Source of the DNA: Guyanagaster necrorhizus
Lineage: Eukaryota > Basidiomycota > Agaricomycetes > Agaricales > Physalacriaceae
DNA length: 64,000 nucleotides
Assembly (NCBI RefSeq): GCF_019112545.1
Contig: NW_025064948.1
Location: forward strand, 62,584 to 126,583
Direction of reading: 5' to 3'
The translations under genes were made by a program, and so were the position numbers. Numbering within the stretch: the stretch's first letter is position 1; each line of letters starts with the position of its first letter. The notes beneath the pieces were generated by a model. It was not told where the DNA came from and did no database searches. It was given only the letters and a program-made list of their open reading frames with translations. This document shows, piece after piece, positions 33,245-43,341 of this stretch.

Positions 33245-34540
33245 ACAAATTGTAATCTTATTATCCAAGATGATTGAAGCTAGAATCCAGATTCTTAAGT
33301 GCTCAAGGACACTAGAATTCTGAATCTTCCCCAATTAACTGTAATCTGAATAGGTTATATGCTATGTATGATTATTTTTCTGTAGTTTTAAATACTTTTG
33401 CAGAAACTGGTCTTCTTCTTGTTATCTTGTATTTTTATGTTCTTATCATAAAAGAGTCATTCTCTATTCTATTGCATGTGTACAGTGTTCCCTGACCATG
33501 GTCAGGATTCCAGCAACTGACTAATGTGAAAAATCAGCATTTGGCAGCTATTGTTAGGACTTTACTGCTTATGGCCAGACTCCAGATGGATGTGAACAGG
33601 CAAAGGAAGCACAAAGGCTGCTGCAAAGGAATCAACAAATATGTCTATCCTCATTTGTATTTGTCCTCCTCCAACTATTGTCTTCATGGTGCCAGTTTTT
33701 CCATGGCTTTATTGTAAAGAGATTGGTGGTCCATCTTTGCATCAGTCTTCATCTTCCACTCCTCCTTGTCAAAGGTATCCTCAAGACACAGTAGTGCAGA
33801 GGCAAAGTAGAATGTTTCAGGATTCTTTACTCTGAAAACTCTTCAGGAAAGATCACATGTGGCATGATAATCACTCTTATTCTGAGAATGAGAGTGATGC
33901 AAGTGAATGTGCTGCAGCACCAAGTAGTACTGATTTCTCAGGAGGCTGGGTCAGTGGCACTGACACATGAGATGTGTTGGATGATGGCAGCAATGCATTT
34001 GAGTTGGTCAAGTCAAGATTATAGTCTTTATCACATTCAGCTTCCTGCAACCTTCTGAGCAATGCACTTGGGCTGACTTGTTGAAAGGATCTTTGGGCTC
34101 AGACATATCTCTAAATCTGTTGGTAATGAAAATCAGACCTTGATTTATTCTGAATCTTTCTCTTTTGGCCTGAGCTCAAAATCAAAACCCCTCTCTCCCC
34201 TCTGCAAGGATGCAGAACGAATCTTAATGTGACTCCTGAATCATTTTTGATAGAGAATAGCACTGATTTGTATCATACAGACCCTGGTTAGTAGAGACAT
34301 CAACTATAATAAATATCTTTCTTTCTTCTAATGCTCCATTCTGTTTGCACTTTAAGTTACACATGGCTGGGGCTTTAATAACTATGAGCATATAAGAAAG
34401 TCTATGAAACATCACAAGAGTGACCACAGTATACTAGAAACATTCTTTGAGGAAGCACTAGCACTGAGATAGCCTCCACCTCAGCACCCAAATGCTGTTT
34501 CTGCAGTGCTGCTTGCACCTCGGCCCCTCTAGCGACAAAA
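33245..34540. mobile_element. CpG-depleted, AT-rich block, probable silenced element remnant
   Basis: Across about 1.3 kb I count a single CpG (near 34216), while flanking DNA has CpG at normal frequency; TpG and CpA are abundant. This is the footprint expected of long-term cytosine methylation and deamination, as seen at silenced transposons in basidiomycetes. The block begins just past a tRNA-Val gene and ends just before a tRNA-Leu-like locus, a position often used by tRNA-targeting retrotransposons. It contains a perfect 16-bp palindrome at 33491-33506. No reverse transcriptase, transposase or long terminal repeat was recognised, so the element type is unknown. Confidence 0.5.
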
Positions 34541-34569
34541 AGTGCACCTTGGAAAGGATAAAGTCATTC

Positions 34570-34703
34570 TGACGAAAGTGGGACTCGAACCCACACCCTT
34601 TCGGACCAGATACTTGAATGGACAGAAACTGCCCTGGTACTAATTTCCTCAAAGAAATAGACACTCCCTAGTCTAGCACCTCAAACCACTCGGCCATTTT
34701 TCC
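34570..34703 (-). pseudogene. tRNA-Leu-like locus with intron, damaged
   Basis: The minus strand has TGGCCGAGTGGTTTGAGGT (leucine/serine-type D arm), anticodon stem CTAGA/TCTGG, an intron of about 45 nt, a long variable arm TCC-GAAA-GGG, and a perfect T arm GTGGG-TTCGAGT-CCCAC with 3' TTTCGTC-A. The long variable arm and CTAGACT loop entry mark a leucine tRNA. The 5' acceptor strand is GGAAAAA instead of the GACGAAA needed to pair, leaving two mismatches. The anticodon position reads AGG, which is not a leucine anticodon and is best explained by loss of one base from AAG or UAG. Probably non-functional. Confidence 0.7.
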
Positions 34704-35748
34704 ACAGAATGATCGCAGATATCATTTTAAAGTACCAGATATGCGCAGCATGCGAAGAAAATGGAAATCCGGAAGGGGGCATGAGGACAATTGATCGAAA
34801 AACGTCGATCACGACCCAGTTTGGAATCTTGCCGCGGCAAAAATTTTGAAGCTCGTTAATAATAAGTTCGTCTATAACATTCCCTTTGCCTCCTCTATAC
34901 ACTAATCTTTTCCTAGTCCAAGCCCGTGCCCCCCCTTCTTCGCCGCAAAAAGGTTCCCCGCTAGTGACGGGGCCCTCCTGAACAATTTCAAACCTCGACT
35001 GCTTGTCTGCCATAGGCTGGACGGATATCTTTGCACTGCGCCATTCTTCGTCTTCCTGGGACGAGTTTACTAAGCGCGTTGCTAGTGATGTAGAGATTGG
35101 CCCAGCGTTGGATTTGTATATCCAATGACTTGTTTCTAAGATATTGATTCCATTTATGAGGCCGTCCCCGAGGATGAATCTCGTCGTCATTCCGGTCAGA
35201 CTGAAGCCTATCAATCATCTTGAGTTCATGTAAGCAAGTTGATATCAGACATACTAATGATTAGGACTGTATCTCCACAGAACTCGCGCCATTCTTCATC
35301 TAAGGGCAAGCACAGTAGCGCAGCAGAAAAAGTTCGGTTTCATGGCCCTTTCTACCCCGAACTTGGCCACTCCTTCTACATAGTAGATCGCAGACGGTGC
35401 GATGATCAGTGGAGACAAGTCTTTCTGGGAGGGATGCTGGTGAACGGGCTGGTGTCTCGAGACTGAGTTCTCAAGGCTAAACCAGGTGGCACCGATATAT
35501 GGGAAGTGTGGGGACGATGGCGACGGCGACGCCGGGTGGTGGCAACTGCTTCGAGTCAGTCGAGTGAGATTGCGGTAGTCGTCACGTCCAGACTTTTTTT
35601 CACAGGTCGTCTTGTTCTGCTACGCGCCAATGGTCGTTCAGTGGATGGGATGGGATGGGATGGGATGAGGCAGTGCCAGATCCCTTGAATTCTTCGCCAG
35701 ATCCCCCTGGAGTCTTCCGGGAAAAGTACAGACATCTTGGGCTCAGCC
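34704..35748. other. intergenic with unassigned frames and a microsatellite
   Basis: Overlapping minus-strand frames at 34681-35218 (76 and 177 codons) have no recognised motif and compete with each other. A (GGGAT)5-like microsatellite lies at 35645-35667. Confidence 0.35.
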
Positions 35749-36132
35749 ATGTCTCTAGATCCGCTCTTCCAAATCCATCATGGAGATCTGCAGGTAATCA
35801 AGATGAGGTCGTGTTAACTAACTGATCCTAATCACAGCCTTTTTCAGAAAACGAAAAAAGCACGAGTGCTAGATAAGAACTATTACTCGCCACTAAGCAT
35901 GGATCGCCAGTGCACACTATCCCACCAACGTACGTGCCTACCGAGAATCTCGAAAACACCGACGTCCTCGTCGCATTCCCCAACTGTGTATCTGGCTCTT
36001 CTGATTCACGGTCGGCTGTCCTATCGACGAGAGCATCATAAACATCGTGCTTCATCTCGCCGTCGAGGTTGCTCAAACGTACTCCGGGACGGCAAGGGTG
36101 TACTGTACTGAAACCGTCAAGCAGGACATCTA
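35749..36132 (+). CDS. unrecognised small plus-strand gene, frame uncertain
   Basis: A start at 35749 (MSLDPLFQIHHGDLQ) is followed by a GT-AG intron ending AATCACAG. Downstream blocks PTENLENTDVLVAFPN and INIVLHLAVEVAQTYSGTA are coding-like but in different frames; one base added near 36020 would join them. The last block ends ETVKQDI and stop near 36132. No family recognised; possibly a decayed gene. Confidence 0.3.
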
Positions 36133-36135
36133 ATC

Positions 36136-36632
36136 TTATCCCTCTTCCCCTAGGATGACTTGGCCACTGTCCTCAAGGCCTCGCGTGCATAATGGGATGC
36201 TATCATAGGCCACCACATCTCCCCACTGACCCAGGCGGACCTCGTAAGGCCCGTCATCCCTCAAAAGCGCCCGGCCGTGGTTGGGAGAGCCAAGATCGTG
36301 GCCCGTGGCAACCCAGAGGTTGTTTTCTGGACGACCATCTCGGCACCAGCCTTTCACGTTGATGCCGCCGATATGAACACGCAGAGTCCCACCTCTGTCT
36401 AGGCTTGTAACTCTCTTACCGCGAGATGTCGGCGCATGAACCTAGCACGCTGTGACGGTCCGGTGTCCAATCCAAACCCGGGATATTTCGCGCCAATACA
36501 CAACCTATATGGCTTTATCGATACTCCCGGCTGCACACTGTCGATGACATTAGAGATCAGCAAATTCTTCTGGATGCGACTCCATGATACCATACCCAAC
36601 GTTGCAAATTTGAAGGCGCCCGTGTGAGATCG
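36136..36632 (-). CDS. unrecognised minus-strand gene, exons uncertain
   Basis: Two blocks have strong codon character: GMVSWSRIQKNLLISNVIDS and following residues (36632-36420), and GGINVKGWCRDGRPENNLWV to a stop at 36136. The linking intron was not resolved, since the obvious GTAAGA to GACAG pair is only 25 bases apart. No signal peptide or known domain was seen. It ends head-to-tail about 170 bases from the lipase 3' end. Confidence 0.4.
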
Positions 36633-36804
36633 CCCATGGACAGGCCAGGGTTCGCAGCTCTTAGTGAGGGTTTCTTGTTTCTGTGGAAGAGTCGTCTTCG
36701 TATGGCATCATCATCTAGTCATGCAGCGACCTTTCACGGCCTGCAGGAGCATCTCAAGCGGGCACATAAAGGACGACCAATAGCGTGTATTAGTAGCGCT
36801 TCAT

Positions 36805-38130
36805 TTATATACAAAATGGTGTAGTTGCCAGAATCCCGAAATACTAAAGGAAGGATGAACACACAGTCCTAACCGGGGATGTGAGCTGCAGACATACCAT
36901 CGTGTGTGCTGCATTAACGCCTTTACTGGGCACCGATGCAGAACACCTAGGGTCTTCACCATCAGCCGAACACTGCTTCGTCGAGCTTCCTTTTGGAGGG
37001 TCCTCCGTTTGCCAATATTCGATACCTGTACCAGGAATCAGTAAGCCGCTGACGAGGCAGACAAGAACATGCCGTGATGGTGGTAGCCAAGGAAAGTCGG
37101 AACCATCGTCGGAACACTGAAGAGACGTCAGAAGGGCGACTAACCATGAAGACGAAAGAAAATACCCATCGTTGCTGTGAACGACTAGATGGTGTTTAGA
37201 TATAGTGTGCGTGTCAAATACTCAACATACCTCTGAATGCGTTCGTGTCAAACTCGCAGTTGAAGTAGTCAGCAAATTCCTTGTTCTAAAGAGATATCAG
37301 GGTATCATCTGGCGGAACGAAGAGCATGACCTACTCCCGTCCTGGGCGCGCCATAGGAATACGTCCGCGTCGTCACTGAGGGAAAGTTTCTTCGAAGGCA
37401 GATGGCAGCTAGCGTCGCCAGCGATCCTCCGAGGGAGTGGCCAGTCGTGACGATATTCTTCAGATCCGGATATAGAAACAGCTGTTCCTTGATCACTGAG
37501 ATGACTTGCACCGCGATAGAGTTCCACCTGAAGGAACGTAAGACGATGCTCTGAGAAGTCCAAGTTGAACGCACCCAACGAGAAACCCACTATGCACCCG
37601 TACACCGCCTACCGACTTTGGATGGGAATCCTTGTCGCAAACTCAAAGGCAACTCACTTGAAGCCTCGACGCCAGGTGTAATCAGAGGCACGAGAACAAT
37701 TGCCGAGTCAACCAGGATATCAATGATGGACGCACTGTCATTCCAGTAAATCTTCAGTACGTCACAACAGAGAGCCTTAGAATCGACCTTCCACGAAGAG
37801 CGAGCACCAGCTCCTTCCTGTCGCCGTCGCGAGCGATGAAGCCTTGGATATCTGAAACAGAGTTGGATATCTAGAATATCATTAGGACAATCAGGCGGTA
37901 CTTAGGAGGATTCCTCGAACCTCCGATACGAGGTTGCGGCCATTCGGTCTGGGACAAAATGGCGTGTACGCCGACGATGCGTATTTGAAGTAAAATATGA
38001 GATCTCGAAGGATATCTGGGCCATCCGACGCGTCAATACAGGAATAAAGGATGATACAGGCGGCAGATACCAGGAGAAATGCCATGGAGGTCCTTGATAG
38101 ACATGGTACGGAGCAAAGGAAGTCGTTCAT
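36805..38130 (-). CDS. secreted lipase, class 3
   Basis: Ten exons (37921-38130, 37788-37870, 37658-37734, 37575-37608, 37335-37527, 37231-37285, 37166-37184, 37073-37116, 36898-37025, 36805-36843) give 293 residues. Introns are 46-54 nt; the eighth (37026-37072) has a GC donor (GCATGT), required to keep YHHHGIEYWQTEDPP in frame. The nucleophile elbow TGHSLGGSLATL puts Ser at about 165; HSNDGVPTMVP holds the catalytic Asp near 223 and YHHHGIEYW the His near 237. LALRGSASIIDIL matches the oxyanion-loop strand. The N-terminus has a hydrophobic stretch (MAFLLVSAACIILYSC) preceded by 15 residues, so translation may start at the second ATG (38085) to give a cleaner signal peptide. Family members hydrolyse acylglycerols or feruloyl esters outside the cell. 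Confidence 0.93.
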
Positions 38131-38416
38131 CGTGGTCAGGTGAAGAGAGCTGAAGGCAGAAATGGATGTAAAAGTTGACGCAATGAGATGTCCTTTTTGA
38201 GATTTAATCCTGTTCCAAGCTATTTTTGCTGGGATTCAGGACGTTTCGAGTTTCTATGCGGGTGAACATCCAATTTCGTTCAGCTTACATCCCTCCTACG
38301 CCTCCTTGGTTCTTTGTCAGTTCAAAATCTCGATTTCTGAATTCATTCTTCAACTGCAGCAGCATATTACTCCGTTGCGAAAGACATAGACAATAAGTAC
38401 CGGTTTATTTTAGGCA

Positions 38417-38780
38417 CTATTCAGTATCTGTATTCAAATTCTCTGCAGATGTTTCCACTGACCAGTTTCCCATCCAATATCCATCAAGCTCTTGGTATGA
38501 TAACCCTCCCAAGTCATTCCGATCCAGGCCTTCTTCCTTTAGTGCATGAAGACCTAGTCTTCTTAGCTGACTGATGACTTTATCATCAACAGAATCTGTG
38601 CGCAAGTGAGATTGCCTTGTAACATTCAATTCTATCGTCCGCCTTTTATCAAAGCGTTGGCGGATAGCCGATGATCGTTTTCTTGTATTTTCTTCCCCGG
38701 CCGCCATCGGTCCCGATACTGAGCGTCAGCCTATTCATTGCGGGAAGGATTTCAGCCCGAGTAGGTACCAAATGTCACCG
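38417..38780 (-). pseudogene. F-box gene C-terminal relic
   Basis: Reads ILPAMNRLTLSIGTDG, then after a frame change IRQRFDKRRTIELNVTRQSH and LKEEGLDRNDLGGLSYQELD. These match ILSAMKRLTFTINIDA, VRQRFDEERAAELNVTRLSH and the C-terminus of the F-box gene at 45502-47040. Only the last quarter of the gene is present. Confidence 0.8.
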
Positions 38781-39734
38781 TCCAATTTCGAGTCAGTTTT
38801 CTGTTTCGAAGAACCGTTGTTTGACGTAGCCTCTGCTAGATAGTCCAGGCCATGACTGGGTGCCCTACAAAATACTCTCCTCGTTTTGTATATGCTGGTG
38901 GTATTTTCCGCCACACGCCAATAGATGACGACTAGGTAAAGTTGGGTAAGACTAGTCTCTTTCTGGTTCCGACCTGATGCTGATTTTGTAGATAAAACCT
39001 ATAGTCTCCAAACTCCGTAAGGATATGGTCGATGGGTTGTCCACGAGTACGGTGTTCGCCCTTGCTTTTTTATAAACAAATAAACCCTGTTCCGCCGCTA
39101 TAGTCGCTTCTCAGTTGATCTCTCCTTTTATCCCTCTGGACGCTGGAAAACTACCCGAAATGCCTCTGAATTCTCAATAGTGGGATCGTTTCCGGCTCCG
39201 GTTCGTGCTAAGGTCCCTCAACTTGATATTCTTTGTTCTAGTGCCTTCACTATCCCCGGCGCAAAGTAGTTCAACCTGTATCCGTGTTTATAGAACTGGA
39301 AGTCTATTCTTTTACTCCATATTCCGTGACTCTTGCACCTCCAAAATAGCTCATTGGGCCCACCACTTTTTCAGAGACCACTAGTGACCTCCGACTTGTT
39401 ATCAGGTTGTCATAGTCCAACGTTGTTCGTTGGTTCCAACCATCAGGCACATTATCTTCTGTCCTGGAGATTTCTGGCTCACATTCAGCTTAGATCCTTT
39501 GCCCTGGGCCACGGCGAAGACTTTCCTGGACAGTGACAATGATAACTCTCCTTGATACGGGAGCCAGAGTCGAGCTGACGAAGGGCGGAATATGTGCATG
39601 AATTGTGATTAAAATCCTTCACTCCAATCCTCACAACTCATTGCGTATATTCATTGTTCCTATATACTCTAAAATATGCTAACTTTCAATCGGCACAGAA
39701 AGATGCAGACTAACAGATGAGATATTAAGGAATT
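38781..39734. other. intergenic, no recognised gene
   Basis: No coding pattern, repeat or RNA gene recognised. It ends in an AT-rich segment just before a tRNA-like locus. Confidence 0.5.
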
Positions 39735-39808
39735 GGGTTGATGGCGAAGTTGGTTGTCGCCTGCGTCTCACACACAGAAGGTCCTCAGTTCAAGCCTGGG
39801 TCAACTTA
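39735..39808 (+). tRNA. tRNA-Val-like locus (anticodon CAC), possibly degenerate
   Basis: Same length and layout as the two other tRNA-Val genes. The anticodon loop CTCACAC gives CAC (reads GUG). The acceptor stem changed on both sides and still pairs (GGGTTGA with TCAACTT, two G-T pairs). The anticodon stem TGCGT/ACAGA has two mismatches, the T loop is TTCAAGC, and the first T run (T5) is about 24 bases downstream. It could be a working third isoacceptor or a decaying copy; the mismatched anticodon stem favours decay. Confidence 0.6.
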
Positions 39809-40174
39809 TATGCAGCAACGCACTGCCGAGGTTTTTGCCCCAAAGCACCCTTATTAACTAGGCACACGAGTGACCACTGACGACATACTGAGTGTACACA
39901 GGTCCTAGCAAGCTGAAAGGTCGATAATCCTGGTGTGTGAAAAGCTGGGGAATATGAGACGCTTGTTATCAATGTACGACACAGGTCGCGAGTCCGATAT
40001 ACACCACAGAGCAACGTCAATGATGGTCGGCTCAACGTCAGTTCCGCTCGCCGGCCCCAACCGCTTGCTCAAGGATGGACATTTCGAAAACTTGAATCAG
40101 ATTTAAGAACAATCAATTTCATGAAATACGTCTGTATGATTACATCCAAAGGAAGCTAAGCCAAGAATGAGTAA
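39809..40174. other. intergenic, no recognised gene
   Basis: Contains only short frames without motifs and the 3' flank of the dehydrogenase gene. Confidence 0.5.
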
Positions 40175-41300
40175 TTACGGATTTACCAATGAAAGGCCAC
40201 CATCGACGCGCAGAATGACTCCGTTCGTATAATCAGAGACGGCCAGGAGCATCGCCGTCATACCCATCTCAGCTTCGCTACAATGCTATTAGAATAAAAA
40301 CACACAATATCCTGAAAATAGACCCACCTCCCATGCCTCCTCGCAGGTACCGCCGCCACCAACCCAGGCATGGCCGTCGTCTTGAGCTTCTCCAAAAATT
40401 CAGGAGGTGTCAACTCCGACGCAAATGACCCAGGCGAGATCGCATTCACACGAATGGGAATATCCCTAGTAGCGAAACTCGTCCCAAGGACTAAAGTGAG
40501 ATGGTTCAAGGCGGCTTTCATTGGCCCGCACGCAAGCTTCAATCAGAGTAAAGTACAACTTCAGGCTTTGGAGAACAAAGACATGCCGACAGTCCTCTTG
40601 ATGATGACTGGATGTTGGCTGCTGCGCTGCTGATGTTGATGACACTCGATGTTCCCTGTAAGCGAGAGTGCGCTCCTTGGATGAGCAGAGGTTGGAAGGC
40701 CCGGACGGCGAAGAAGGGCGTGATGGTGTTGAGCGCGAACATGTCTGCCCAGTTTTGTACCGTTTCGGGCTCGAAGGGGTCATTGGCTGACATCTTCTTC
40801 GTTAAAAAATCGGGGTCGTGACGAGAGGCGGCGAACCCGGCACTAGGGGAAAAAAAGAGAATCGGCGTCGGAAGGGAGGGAACGGAGAGCTTTAGACGAC
40901 AAACTTGTTCACTAGAATATCGAGTTTTCCGTCAAAATCTCCGACATGCTTAGCGGCAGCCTTTACGCTTTCTTCGTCTGTCGCGTCCATTTGGAGCCTG
41001 TGTGCATATAAGGTGCATAGAACAGCATAAAAACAGTTACTTACGGGACCAAGGACCCTGATACGCCTGTCACAGACGCGGCAGCTTTCTCTAGAACGTC
41101 CAGCCTTCGGCCAGTGAGATATATTTTGGCTCCATTTGCAGCAAACGCTTTCGCAATACTGAGTCCTCTTTCATGTCGCGCGCACGTCAGTAGTAGGTAA
41201 AGACCAAGGATGAAGGCACTTACATCCCCGTTCCGCCTCCAGTAACCAGGCCTACACGTCCAGAGAGAGACATCGTCTTAGCTATGCTGAGATCTGCCAT
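40175..41300 (-). CDS. short-chain dehydrogenase/reductase, active-site region damaged
   Basis: Exons 41224-41300, 41045-41167, 40905-40997, 40583-40842, 40328-40536 and 40175-40277. The Rossmann motif GLVTGGGTGI-GLSIAKAF spans the first intron; DILVNNAGFAAS and SSVINISSAAA are the expected NNAG and catalytic-Ser strands. C-terminal motifs PIRVNAISPG and GVILRVDGG are present. The catalytic YxxxK region is not intact: the Lys survives in GPMKAALNH, but no Tyr codon precedes it, and the canonical 46-nt intron (40537-40582) puts the flanking exons out of frame. Either one base is missing or the splice site moved. With an intact frame it would be an NAD(P)-dependent cytosolic reductase of about 290 residues. 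Confidence 0.8.
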
Positions 41301-42156
41301 CTTCTGAGAATGGCAGAAAAGTCCCCAACGTGCTGGCTTTTATTCCTGTGGTTGTTGACTGAATGACACACTTTGGAGACTGTACTCCGCTCGACCCGAT
41401 GTATGTAATTTGTCAAGAAGGCGCTTGGTCAGTTCGATAATATTCGGCTTTGTCTCAGTGGGTCCCTATATTTACTAAGGATGAGATGAGATCAGCCAGT
41501 GTTTCAGTCGTAACACGTAATCTGCTCGGCTTACAAAACGCGGTCTGCGCGAGGGCTATAGCATAGTGCTTCTCTCCTTCGGAATCTGTCGATGGTTAGT
41601 ACTAGCGTCAGACGATATGTCATCAATAATGGCTTTGTCGACAAAGCATCGCTGATCGACGAGAAGTTCTGCTCCGGCAACCGCGTCGGCGAAGCTGAGT
41701 TATGGAAAAGATTCAAAAAACAATATCGCGGTAGGTATTTCTTTATAGCACAGTTCTGGTCCAAAACCATCCATTAAAACGTAGACAACCCGCAACGGTT
41801 CTTATTCAGTCTGGGGGGAACATCCAGAAATGTGGTGCACTAGGGATTAGGTTACTAATACCTGTAAATGTTCTCAGTAATGGCATCTCTCAGATGAACC
41901 AGCACGTTATTACCACAAGATAGATTCCACATTCTCCTGTGACACTCCTTTATTTCAATATGAGCATTGCTCCTCCTTCAATGTTACCCCTTCGTCAGAT
42001 ACGCCAGATTCTTGCGGCAACAGCATTAGCTCATGATTCAACAGAAGATACGGTGCCTACATACCAGCTAAGCGGGTTGCTCCAGAAAAGGGTCGTATGG
42101 GCCACCTTTTTAGTAGAGCCCATACGCTTTAGATCCAAGAACGCATAAGCTTATCT
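41301..42156. other. intergenic, no recognised gene
   Basis: A plus-strand frame at 41592-41777 shows some coding character but has no partner exon or family pattern. Otherwise nothing was seen. Confidence 0.4.
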
Positions 42157-42727
42157 TCAGCAAAAAGCATGAAGACGGCGTTCTTCAAAAGTTACGTCGC
42201 CATACGAGATGAAATCGGCCACAAAGGTAGGATTTTGATGCGTACATGTGTATCCCGTGCTAATTCGAATGTCATCTCTGCTATGGGACACCGTGTCAAT
42301 CACTGCCTGATAAAACAAAAGTGAGAGACAAGAATTGACCATGACTTGCATGCTTCGCAACGGTATAAATGGTCATTCCTGGAATCGGTGAGGCAGATAC
42401 GAGAGTGTCATTAACGGTCGTTCCTCGAGTGGGCGCGTAATCCTGTATTAAGGGTTGGAAGTGATTCTCCAGCATCGTCTCGATTTCCTCACGCATGCAG
42501 AAAACGCCGTGGACATCGATTGCGCATATGTCGTCGTAGTCCTCGATAGTTTGGTTAACATAGCATAATCCAGCTAGCCGGATGCCTTCAGAAGGGAACA
42601 AGACGGAATAGCGGTGATGGTGGTCTTCATCAGTGGCTGTGGCGAATCGCCATTCGGGATCGCTTCCGAAACGCTGACAAAGAAAATATCGTCCTACATT
42701 TGGCAAGCCCTCAATTGCCTTCTTCAT
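42157..42727 (-). CDS. hypothetical protein with GC-AG intron
   Basis: Exons 42350-42727 and 42157-42306 encode 175 residues. The 43-nt intron begins GCAAGT, the standard non-canonical GC donor, and ends TTATCAG; this choice keeps TIYTVAKH in phase with AVIDTVSHSRDD. The protein begins MKKAIEGLPNVGRYFLCQRF, has no signal peptide or transmembrane segment and no domain I recognise. It contains a histidine-rich loop (DEDHHHRYS) and ends in FEERRLHAFC. Confidence 0.6.
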
Positions 42728-43341
42728 CTACTTTCTTTTCTACATCGGACAGCACTAGGCCATGGGGCTCTACCCCGAACTCTAAAATAAATTTGACGGT
42801 GTGCGTCCTCTTCTGATCCATGACATTGTCGCTACATTCTGACATACCCTATCCAATCCCAGTTTTCCACTTGTCTTAACTTAGTCGGTATCGAGTTCTG
42901 AGCCTTCAGTGGCTTTAACGTCATCTATATGGCACCATCTGGCGCACTTTTAAGTTGAAGGAGAAACCTTCATTTTGTTGTGAATTAACGGATGTTGGCA
43001 CAGATTCCTGGAATTTTTTGTTGCGACCTAGGCTAGTTCTCTGTCTGCACCGGCTCTGCGTATTCGATATCATCTTTAAGGTCTATTGCATATCTGTGTT
43101 TGATCTGTGTTTCGGTGCATAATGAGCCTCTCGCCTCTGTTGCTTGGATCTGCCCATGCCTATGTCTCGAAAAACTATGCCCTGGGGGTGCCACATAGAA
43201 CTCGAAGCGCTACCATGGTACCTTGACGTTTTGACTCTTTGCTTCTAGGTGATTCAAAAAAAGCGAAAGCCGACGCATATATCTAGGTACGTCAATATCT
43301 CCTATTCTTCTAAAGGATTCGAATTCGAGACTTCTCCCAGA
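42728..43341. other. intergenic 5' region of ankyrin-MYND gene
   Basis: Divergent flank of the two neighbouring genes. The plus-strand frame is open upstream of 43342 only from a GTG and contains a possible 5'-leader intron ending TTCTAAAG at about 43317. Confidence 0.5.

Noticed and set aside
34681..35214. 177-codon minus-strand frame
   Set aside because: It needs a TTG start, competes with an ATG-started frame in another phase, and shows no domain or introns.
35645..35667. GGGAT tandem array as an interstitial telomere
   Set aside because: The unit is not TTAGGG and the array is only about 23 bases, so it is a simple microsatellite.
43249..43341. Upstream GTG-started extension of the ankyrin-MYND protein
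   Set aside because: No ATG, and the segment looks like a 5' leader with its own possible intron.
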